Positions 1 to 5,110 of a stretch of DNA of 5,110 bases are shown in pieces (the first letter of the stretch is position 1; every line of letters starts with the position of its first letter). Source of the stretch: a bacterium (GTDB taxonomy: Bacteria > Armatimonadota > Fimbriimonadia > Fimbriimonadales > GBS-DC). Made by a program: the position numbers and the translations under genes. The notes under the pieces are model-generated. The model was not told the origin of the DNA and did not search any database. It worked only from the letters and a program-made list of their open reading frames with translations. The stretch covers positions 1-5,110 of the forward strand of contig JARJMV020000135.1 in assembly GCA_029335935.2 (NCBI GenBank). The letters run 5' to 3'.

Positions 1-444
1 GAGGTAGAAGTGGTCGGCGTGTTGGAGCAGGCGAACTACGGTCGCCCACTGGTAATGATTACGATGCGTGGGGGGCCTATCACGGAGCGCGGCGCGATGG
101 TGATTGCGGGGATGAGCGGCAGCCCGATTTACATCGAGGGCAAGATTCTGGGCGCGCTGGCGTATGGGTTCGCTTTCCCGAAAGAGCCTGTGGCGCTGGT
201 GACGCCGTTGGAGGCGATGCTGACGAACCTGCACCCCCGCGCGGAGCAGCAGTTAGCCGAGTGGGGTCAGCCGCGCCTGATTCAACGCCCTGTTCGGGTG
301 GGGGGCGCGCGCTACGCAGGCGTTTACATTGGGCATGAGCCGCCGCGCATGCCGAATGTGGCGTGGGCGCGCCCGCTGATGACGCCCCTGATGGTCAGCG
401 GCGCGTCGCCCCGTACCCTGAAACGCTTGGAAGAGTTGTTGTAA
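1..444 (+). CDS. SpoIVB-type S55 peptidase domain, serine-containing half (5' end outside window; ends at in-frame TAA)
   Basis: The frame is open from base 1, so the true start and any signal peptide lie upstream; the GTG at position 10 is just an internal Val. The visible 147 codons match the S55 family: a VEVVGVLEQ strand, then AGMSGSPIYIEGK around codons 36-48 (bases 106-144) and a GALAYGF...VTPLEAML stretch. GMSGSP (109-126) is the S55 nucleophile motif; Ser at 115-117 is the likely catalytic residue by analogy with Bacillus SpoIVB. The Asp that I recall about 15 residues before that Ser in SpoIVB is not seen here (the segment is RGGPITERG), so catalytic competence is uncertain. The ORF stops at TAA 442-444 in ELL-stop-PYG, and the same frame continues at once with the rest of the domain. 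It is therefore probably the N-terminal part of one longer gene rather than a complete protein. Probable location is extracytoplasmic (family inference). Confidence 0.82.
   Translation, partial: EVEVVGVLEQANYGRPLVMITMRGGPITERGAMVIAGMSGSPIYIEGKILGALAYGFAFPKEPVALVTPLEAMLTNLHPRAEQQLAEWGQPRLIQRPVRVGGARYAGVYIGHEPPRMPNVAWARPLMTPLMVSGASPRTLKRLEELL
442..444 (+). other. In-frame TAA splitting the S55 peptidase gene
   Basis: Codons before (GAA GAG TTG TTG) and after (CCC TAC GGC GTC ACG CCT) are in the same frame. The protein on both sides reads as one S55 family domain with no missing or duplicated segment visible. TAA is one substitution away from CAA, AAA or GAA, so Gln, Lys or Glu would restore a normal linker. 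TAA is not a known Sec or Pyl codon, and the other two stops seen in the window are TAG and TGA. A nonsense mutation or a sequence error is the simplest explanation. Confidence 0.85.
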
Positions 445-462
445 CCCTACGGCGTCACGCCT

Positions 463-3400
463 TTGATGGCGTCAGGCGGCGCACGCGCGAAGCATCTGCC
501 CGTGCAGTTTCAACCAGGAGCTGCTGTCGGCGCGCCGTTAGCCACAGGCGACCTCGACCTCACCGCTATCGGCACGCTCACCTACCGCAACGGCGACTAT
601 GTGTTGGCGTTCGGACACCCGTTTCTGGGGGTGGGCGAGCTTGAAGCGCCGATGACCGCCGCCGAGATTGTGGATGTGTTCTCGTCCTACGCGGCGTCGT
701 TCAAACTGGGCAACCGCGCGCAGACGCTGGGCGCAGTGTATTACGATGGCGCGTTCGCCATCGCAGGGCGCGTCGGACAGCAAGCGCGGATGATGCCGAT
801 GCGCATGCGCGTCACGAACCTCGAAACGGGCGTGCAGCGCGAGTTCCGCTGCGAGATTATCCGACATCGGCTGCTAAGCGCGAATATCGCCGCTTCTGCA
901 GCGTTGGAGTTTCTCGATAGGGTTCACTTCGGTATCGGCGACGCGACGGCGACCGTGCGCTGGCGACTGGAGACGCGCCCCTACGGTGAAATCCGATTCG
1001 AAAATCGCGTGGCGACGCGCGATACCCTCATCGGCGGCGTACTGGGCGACCTGATGTATGTGATGAACCTTGTCAGCAACGCGCCCGAACAGAACACCAC
1101 GCTCGAATCGCTGGAGATGGAGGTGGTGATACAACCGGGTGGGCGCGCCGCGCGCATCGAGAGCCTGCAGATAGACAAGTTCACCTACCGCCCAGGCGAG
1201 CGGATTGAGGCGCGTGCGATGGTGCGCCTGCCCGATGGCGCCTTGCAGCCGTACAATTTCACACTTCGCATCCCCGAAGATGCGCTGCCCACGCGCTATA
1301 TGTTGCAAGTGAGCGCAGGCGGCGCGGCTGTCGCGCCGACGGGACTTCTGGCGCTGCTGCTGGGCGCGGAGGAGGTCTTCGTGGGCGGAGGAGACACCGA
1401 GAGCCGACTACGCGAGTTTTTGCGGGGCGAGCGCAACTTCCAACTGGTCGCCACGCTGAATATGCCGATGCCGACCCTCTCGGTGAACGGCGCGCTGCTG
1501 CTGCAGCCGCCGCCCATAGTGCGCAGTGTGCTGATGGGGCAGCGCGTCTCCCAAGTCCGCCCCGCCGCCGACCGTATCAAGCAGGTGCTGGACACCCCTT
1601 ATGTGCTGCAGGGCAGTCAGAGCATAGCGATAACCGTGCTGCCGAGCGATACAGGGCGAATGCCGTTCGGAGCGGGCGCGCCGTCCGCTATGATTGTCGA
1701 GGAAGAAGAGTCTGAGTCGCACGAGGAGGCGTCGGAGGAGCCGTCGCGTCCGCCGATGGAGACGCCGCCAAATTTCGGAGGCAGTCCGCCGCTGCCTGAG
1801 CTGAGCGCGTTGGAGTTGTCGGAGTCGGCGAGCGCATCGCCCCCGACGCGCCGTGAACGACCTGTCAGTCGCGCCCCACGCACTTGGCAGCCCAGCGACT
1901 TCGCCCAGCTCAGGCGCGGTACTTTTGAAGGCGTTGCGTTGCAGATGGACGGTCGCCTGCGCCTCTCGCTGGCGCGACGCCACACGCATACGACGCCGTT
2001 GGAGTACATCTGGAGCGCGCTGGGCGACGCCACGGGGCTATTTGTCGGCGGCGGCGTGAAGGGGCGTATCCTCCGAGTGGGGCAGGACTCCGCTGAAACG
2101 CCCTACCCCGAGCTGCCAGGCGCGTTCGTCACTGCACTTGCTCGCAGCGAGAACGGTGAGTTATACGCAGGCGTCGCGCCTGAAGGCGAGGTGTATCGCG
2201 TCGGCATGCGCGGCTACGAGCGCGTGCTGCGCACAGAAGCGCGCTACATCAACGCGCTGCTGTGGCGTGAGGGCGTCCTGTATATCGCCACAGGCGCGCC
2301 CGCCCGCGTGCTGGCGTGGGACGGCAGCGCCCTGCTGACGCTGCTCACGCTTGAGGAGACCCACTGCACAGCGCTCGCGGTGGATAGCGACGGCACGCTC
2401 TATGTCGGCGCGTCCGAGCGCGGCGTGGTGTATCGCATCAGCCCGACAGGCGGCGCGACGCCGATTGCCGACCTGTCCGAACCGAACATCATGGCGCTGG
2501 CGACGGACGATTCGGGCAACCTCTACATCGCCGCCGCGCCGTCGGGCAACCTCTACCGTCGCACGCCCGACGGACGCTTGGAGCCGCTCGACCCGCAGGG
2601 ACGGTATAACTGGCGCGGTCTCGTCCGACACGGGCAGACCCTCTACGCCCTAACCGATAGTGAGGTGTACGCGCTGAGCTTGACGGAGGCGCGTCCGCTG
2701 CCTGTGCTGATGTACCGTCAGCAGGGGTTGCAGCTGGTGGGCGGCGGCGTGTCGGGCGAGACCCTGCAGCTCGCTTCAGCGGACGGACGGGTGATTGCCC
2801 TCGCGCCGAGCGACACGGGCGTCTACCTCTCGCCTGTGCTGGAGGTCGACGCGCCTGCGCAGTGGGGCGCACTCCGCTGGAGCGCGACCCTGCCCGACGG
2901 CGCGGAGGTCGTCCTCCAGACCCGTTCGGGCAACACGCGCGAACCCGACGCCTCGTGGAGCCAGTGGAGCGCGCCTTACCTCAACCCTGACGGCAGCACG
3001 GTTCTCAGCCCGCCCGCGCAGTACCTACAGGTGCGCGTGCAACTGAAAGCCGCCGGCGAAGCGTCGCCCATTCTCAACCAATTCAGCCTCCACTACATGC
3101 CTGCGAATCGTCCGCCCGAAGTGCAGCTGCTGGGACTACAGCCCTATACCGCGCTCAGCGACCAAATCACGATTCGCTGGCGCGGGCGCGACTCCGACGG
3201 CGACACGCTGCGATTTGAACCGCAATTCTCGCGCGACGGCGGACGCACTTGGGAACCGCTCAGGAACGGCAAGCCCGCAAGCAGCGACGCCCCAGCAAGC
3301 CGCCCGACGAACACCCCCACCGACGAAGTGAGTGTCGCCATCACGGATATCCAGATAACCGATATCCAAGTGACGGATATCCAAATAGACGAGGCGGTTC

Positions 3401-4014
3401 CTGAGGCGGCGCGTGAGGCGCTGCGCCAACAGATTGCTCGGAATCTGCAAGAGAGCTTCAAACGCCTCCCCACCGACGATGCGGACAGTGCGTCCGACTC
3501 GGAACGCCCCGCGCGGAACCAGTTCGTGTGGGATACCAAGCGGACGCCCGACGGCGTGTATCTGCTGCGCGTGATGGCGACCGACCAGCCCGCCTCGCCG
3601 ACGGACTACGCGACGGTCTATTCGCCTGCTGTGCCTGTGGTGGTGTGCAACACACCGCCCACGCTTCGGGTAAGCGAGCGCAGCGTCCAAGTCTCGGACG
3701 GCGTGGTGGAGCTGTCGGGGTTCGCGCTCCAGTCTTTCACTGCGACGGAGACGCGCGCCGACGAGAACGACCAGCCGCCTGCGTCGCGACTCGCCATACA
3801 ACACAGCGTGTCTATCACAGGCGTACAGTATAAAATCGGCAACGGCGAGTGGCTCAGTGCGGAGCCAATCGACGGCATGTTCGACTCGGCGTTCGAGGGG
3901 TTCCGTATCCGCACGCCGAAACTGCCTGCAGGCGAGCATACGCTGATTATTCAGGCGTTCAACGCGGCAGGTAAGCGCACGCAGGTGGAACAGAAAGTGG
4001 CCGTGAAGCCGTAG
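463..4014 (+). CDS. Remainder of S55 peptidase fused to seven-bladed beta-propeller and C-terminal Ig-like domains
   Basis: This is 1183 codons from TTG 463 (ATG 466 is the better start codon) to TAG 4012-4014. Neither start has a Shine-Dalgarno at usable distance; the nearest purine run, GGAAGAG at 429-435, is about 30 bases away. The frame is continuous with the preceding ORF, so this is best read as the body of one gene broken by TAA. Domains in order: second S55 half, residues 1-130 (GTLTY at 36-40, AFGHP at 49-53 with His codon 616-618, then SFKLG and AGRVG); beta-sandwich, about 140-410, including YRPGERIEARAMVRLPDG; acidic Pro/Ser/Glu linker, about 413-474; beta-propeller, about 475-783; a jelly-roll-like module, about 785-881 (LQTRSGNT, SWSQWS, SPPAQYLQVRVQ); Ig-like modules, about 884-1183 (FVWDTKRTPDGVYLLRV, NTPP, GEHTLIIQAFN). 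No C-terminal anchor is seen. Probable role is an exported or surface-associated large protease or scaffold; the substrate is unknown. The S55 and propeller assignments are good, the overall function is not known. Confidence 0.85.
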   Translation: MMASGGARAKHLPVQFQPGAAVGAPLATGDLDLTAIGTLTYRNGDYVLAFGHPFLGVGELEAPMTAAEIVDVFSSYAASFKLGNRAQTLGAVYYDGAFAIAGRVGQQARMMPMRMRVTNLETGVQREFRCEIIRHRLLSANIAASAALEFLDRVHFGIGDATATVRWRLETRPYGEIRFENRVATRDTLIGGVLGDLMYVMNLVSNAPEQNTTLESLEMEVVIQPGGRAARIESLQIDKFTYRPGERIEARAMVRLPDGALQPYNFTLRIPEDALPTRYMLQVSAGGAAVAPTGLLALLLGAEEVFVGGGDTESRLREFLRGERNFQLVATLNMPMPTLSVNGALLLQPPPIVRSVLMGQRVSQVRPAADRIKQVLDTPYVLQGSQSIAITVLPSDTGRMPFGAGAPSAMIVEEEESESHEEASEEPSRPPMETPPNFGGSPPLPELSALELSESASASPPTRRERPVSRAPRTWQPSDFAQLRRGTFEGVALQMDGRLRLSLARRHTHTTPLEYIWSALGDATGLFVGGGVKGRILRVGQDSAETPYPELPGAFVTALARSENGELYAGVAPEGEVYRVGMRGYERVLRTEARYINALLWREGVLYIATGAPARVLAWDGSALLTLLTLEETHCTALAVDSDGTLYVGASERGVVYRISPTGGATPIADLSEPNIMALATDDSGNLYIAAAPSGNLYRRTPDGRLEPLDPQGRYNWRGLVRHGQTLYALTDSEVYALSLTEARPLPVLMYRQQGLQLVGGGVSGETLQLASADGRVIALAPSDTGVYLSPVLEVDAPAQWGALRWSATLPDGAEVVLQTRSGNTREPDASWSQWSAPYLNPDGSTVLSPPAQYLQVRVQLKAAGEASPILNQFSLHYMPANRPPEVQLLGLQPYTALSDQITIRWRGRDSDGDTLRFEPQFSRDGGRTWEPLRNGKPASSDAPASRPTNTPTDEVSVAITDIQITDIQVTDIQIDEAVPEAAREALRQQIARNLQESFKRLPTDDADSASDSERPARNQFVWDTKRTPDGVYLLRVMATDQPASPTDYATVYSPAVPVVVCNTPPTLRVSERSVQVSDGVVELSGFALQSFTATETRADENDQPPASRLAIQHSVSITGVQYKIGNGEWLSAEPIDGMFDSAFEGFRIRTPKLPAGEHTLIIQAFNAAGKRTQVEQKVAVKP
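1699..1884 (+). other. Acidic Glu/Ser/Pro low-complexity linker (domain boundary)
   Basis: Residues about 413-474 of the downstream ORF begin with EEEESESHEEASEEPSRPP and continue through Pro-rich and Ser-rich stretches to a basic patch (TRRERPVSRAPR). The composition differs sharply from the beta-rich segments on both sides. It most likely forms a flexible tether between the S55/beta-sandwich half and the propeller half of the protein, and a possible proteolytic cleavage site. Confidence 0.7.
1885..2811 (+). other. Predicted seven-bladed beta-propeller domain
   Basis: A repeating pattern of hydrophobic-AL, then xxGxLYxG, then GxVYRI recurs with blade anchors at residues 515 (YIWSAL), 555 (FVTALA), 595 (YINALL), 634 (CTALAV region), 675 (NIMALA), 716 (NWRGLV) and 755 (GLQLVG). 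Spacings are 40, 40, 39, 41, 41 and 39. The clearest copies read GELYAGVAPEGEVYRV, GTLYVGASERGVVYRI and GNLYIAAAPSGNLYRR. The N-terminal strand around residue 475-505 (WQPSDF, FEGVAL) may close the ring. This resembles NHL/SMP-30/WD40-like propellers in general shape; I cannot assign a specific family. Propellers usually mediate binding, so a ligand or protein docking role is the inference. Confidence 0.75.
3271..3516 (+). other. About 82-residue insert in an Ig-like domain
   Basis: The flanks form a recognisable Ig/fibronectin-like unit: DSDGDTLRFEPQFSRDGGRTW on the left, FVWDTKRTPDGVYLLRV on the right. In relatives I remember these halves lying close together. Here they are separated by a polar segment (residues about 937-1018): a Ser/Pro/Thr-rich stretch, the ITDIQ triplicate, a predicted amphipathic helix (VPEAAREALRQQIARNLQES) and an Asp/Ser-rich tail. 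It is probably a surface loop extension. The frame is kept throughout. Confidence 0.5.
3340..3384 (+). repeat. Three tandem 15-bp units coding ITDIQ-ITDIQ-VTDIQ
   Basis: The units are 3340-3354, 3355-3369 and 3370-3384, each exactly five codons, so copy number can change without a frameshift. All share the core GATATCCA; units 1 and 3 contain the 8-bp palindrome GGATATCC, while unit 2 has CGATATCC. A partial fourth unit (ATAGAC) follows. Divergence is mostly at codon third positions plus one Ile/Val change. The AT-rich core stands out from the GC-rich surroundings. Confidence 0.9.
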
Positions 4015-4041
4015 CGGGCGCGTTCAGGTACTCTATAGCAG

Positions 4042-4839
4042 GTGCGCGAGGAGTTAGTCTGGCTGGACGACGAGTCGGGGCGTCAGCAGAGTGTATGGCA
4101 GGCGACGCTGGAGTTCGTGGGCGCGCTGTGGCTGCTGCTTACAGCGAGTCTGCGGGCGGTGCTGCAGGGGCGGATCGAGGCGCGCGAGACAATCCACCAA
4201 ATGGCGTTTATCGGCGCGGCGTCCGCCCCGATTGTCGCGCTCACCAGTGCGTTCACAGGCGCGGTGGTTACCCTCTACTCAGCGTCGTTGCTGGTGCAGG
4301 CAGGCGGTGGCGGCTTTGTCGGCGGCGCGATTGCCTTAGCCATGACGCGCGAGCTGGCTCCTATCCTGACTGGCATCATGGTCGCGGCACGCTGTGGCTC
4401 GGCCATTGCCGCGCAGCTCGGCACGATGAAAATCACCGAGCAGATCGACGCCCTGCGCGCTTTGGCGGTCAGCCCTGTGCAGTACCTGGTGGTTCCGCGC
4501 GTGCTGGCGGCGTTGGTGATGTTCCCGATGCTATGCGCGATTGCCAACTTTGCAGGCATCGGCGGCGGCTGGGTGGTCGCCAACGCCTTCGGCATCGGAC
4601 TGAACAGCTTCTTGGACTCCATACGCTTGCTCACGAAGCCGTTCGACCTCGTCGGCGGGCTGATTAAGACGCTCGTGTTCGCGCTGATAGTGACGATAGT
4701 GAGCTGTCAGCAGGGGCTGGGTGCGCGTGGGGGCGCGGCAGGCGTCGGGTACGCCACCACACGCGCCGTCGTGCTGTCGATGGTGCTGATATTCGCCGCC
4801 AACTACTTCTTAGCCGACCTGCTGTTCGCCAAGCGATGA
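4042..4839 (+). CDS. mlaE: MlaE-family permease of phospholipid ABC transporter
   Basis: The 265-residue product is the usual size for MlaE/YrbE permeases, the inner-membrane subunit that works with MlaF (ATPase) and an MCE protein (MlaD) to move phospholipids between inner and outer membranes. Visible family marks: an N-terminal interfacial helix (residues 24-40), hydrophobic segments near 56-86, 92-115, 147-180, 205-222 and 241-262, the signature ELAPILTGIMVAARCGS with GTMKITEQIDAL (104-138), and GVGYATTRAVV near the C-terminus. GTG 4042 is the first usable start, because TAG at 4036-4038 closes the frame just upstream; its ribosome site is weak (AGG at 4026-4028, 13 bases away). Oddity: the usual Glu in the family's AELGTM segment is Gln here (Q125, CAG 4414-4416). 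The gap from the upstream ORF is 27 bp, and the stop overlaps the mlaF start. Confidence 0.93.
   Translation: MREELVWLDDESGRQQSVWQATLEFVGALWLLLTASLRAVLQGRIEARETIHQMAFIGAASAPIVALTSAFTGAVVTLYSASLLVQAGGGGFVGGAIALAMTRELAPILTGIMVAARCGSAIAAQLGTMKITEQIDALRALAVSPVQYLVVPRVLAALVMFPMLCAIANFAGIGGGWVVANAFGIGLNSFLDSIRLLTKPFDLVGGLIKTLVFALIVTIVSCQQGLGARGGAAGVGYATTRAVVLSMVLIFAANYFLADLLFAKR
4836..4839 (+). promoter_or_regulatory. ATGA stop/start overlap between mlaE and mlaF (translational coupling)
   Basis: The bases ATGA hold the mlaF ATG (4836-4838) and the mlaE TGA (4837-4839). With no clear ribosome site just upstream, ribosomes finishing mlaE are the likely source for mlaF initiation, which would balance the permease and ATPase subunits. 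Confidence 0.85.
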
Positions 4840-5110
4840 ACGCCGCCCCTGCGCTGGAGACGCGCCAGCTGGTCTACGCCGTCGAGAACGCGACGATACT
4901 CAAGGGCGTCGATTTGCGGGTGGAGTACGGCGAGGTGGTGGGCATTATGGGCGCGTCGGGCAGCGGCAAGACCACCCTGCTCAAGTGCCTGGGCGGGCTG
5001 CTCAAGCCGACGGCAGGCGAAGTGTGGGTGGAGGGGGTCAACATCGCGCCTCTGAGCGAGCGCGAGCGGATGCCCATGCGCCTGCGATTGGGCATCGTGT
5101 TCCAATACGC
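4836..5110 (+). CDS. mlaF: MlaF-family ABC transporter ATPase (3' end outside window)
   Basis: ATG 4836 overlaps the mlaE stop as ATGA, and the frame stays open to the window edge (91 complete codons). The product shows the ABC ATPase start: an aromatic A-loop candidate (Tyr14), the strand VLRVEYGEVVGI-like region (27-37), Walker A GASGSGKTT (39-47) with Lys45 and Thr46 for nucleotide and Mg binding, GGLLKPTAGEV after it, and the Q-loop GIVFQY with Gln90. Signature, Walker B and H-loop lie beyond the window. It would power lipid transport on the cytoplasmic face of the inner membrane together with the permease. No strong Shine-Dalgarno precedes the ATG, so translation probably depends on coupling to mlaE. 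Assignment to MlaF rather than another ABC ATPase rests mainly on the mlaE overlap and the GIVFQ sequence. Confidence 0.9.
   Translation, partial: MNAAPALETRQLVYAVENATILKGVDLRVEYGEVVGIMGASGSGKTTLLKCLGGLLKPTAGEVWVEGVNIAPLSERERMPMRLRLGIVFQY

Noticed and set aside
442..444. Selenocysteine, pyrrolysine or a reassigned stop codon at the TAA
   Set aside because: Sec uses TGA and Pyl uses TAG; a single TAA in about 1700 codons, with TAG and TGA acting as normal stops, gives no support for reassignment.
363..644. Frameshift explanation for the break near 444, using the overlapping plus-strand frame
   Set aside because: The S55 sequence before and after the stop is in the same frame, and the overlapping frame encodes Arg-rich nonsense, so no shift is needed.
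1408..1989. Minus-strand ORF of 193 codons
   Set aside because: Arg/Gln/Leu-rich low-information translation opposite the real gene, with no motif or start signal.
3136..3939. Minus-strand ORF of 267 codons
   Set aside because: It is antisense to well-supported Ig-like coding sequence; the product is Arg/His-rich with no recognisable domain, typical of shadow frames in GC-rich DNA.
4015..4041. Promoter or terminator in the gap before mlaE
   Set aside because: Only 27 bases, with no paired -35/-10 elements and no GC-rich hairpin followed by a T run.
4095..4667. Plus-strand ORF of 190 codons overlapping mlaE
   Set aside because: It lies out of frame inside mlaE, whose family signature is clear; the alternative product is Arg/Gly/Ala-rich with no domain.
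4803..5105. Minus-strand ORF opposite the mlaE end and mlaF start
   Set aside because: It opposes a clear Walker A and Q-loop coding frame; no recognisable domain.

Overview
The window looks like a piece of a GC-rich diderm bacterial chromosome. It is almost wholly coding on the plus strand, with two closely packed gene groups. A SpoIVB-type (family S55) peptidase domain built into a very large beta-rich exported protein, followed by Mla-type lipid transport genes, reminds me most of Armatimonadota (Fimbriimonadales-like) or Acidobacteriota. That placement is from memory of the families and is tentative. Mla genes imply an outer membrane.

Layout. Positions 1-4014 hold one long reading frame that enters from upstream of the window. 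It is interrupted once, by an in-frame TAA at 442-444. Before the stop lies the serine-containing half of an S55 domain (motif GMSGSP). After it, in the same frame and with no base shift, come the other half of the domain (motif AFGHP), a beta-sandwich region, an acidic Pro/Ser/Glu linker, a predicted seven-bladed beta-propeller with a 39-41 residue period, and C-terminal Ig-like modules. One Ig-like module carries an insert with a perfectly phased 15-bp tandem repeat. The stop sits in the linker between the two S55 halves, so it is a nonsense mutation, a sequencing or assembly error, or a read-through or restart site.

After a 27-bp gap comes mlaE (4042-4839), the inner-membrane permease of a phospholipid ABC transporter. 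It overlaps by four bases (ATGA) with mlaF (from 4836, running off the right edge), the transporter's ATPase. The two are almost certainly co-translated, and an MCE-domain mlaD would be expected next. The tight same-strand packing suggests the large exported S55 protein may be co-transcribed with the mla genes, but the sequence does not show a functional link. I see no RNA genes, CRISPR array, insertion sequence, clear promoter or terminator.
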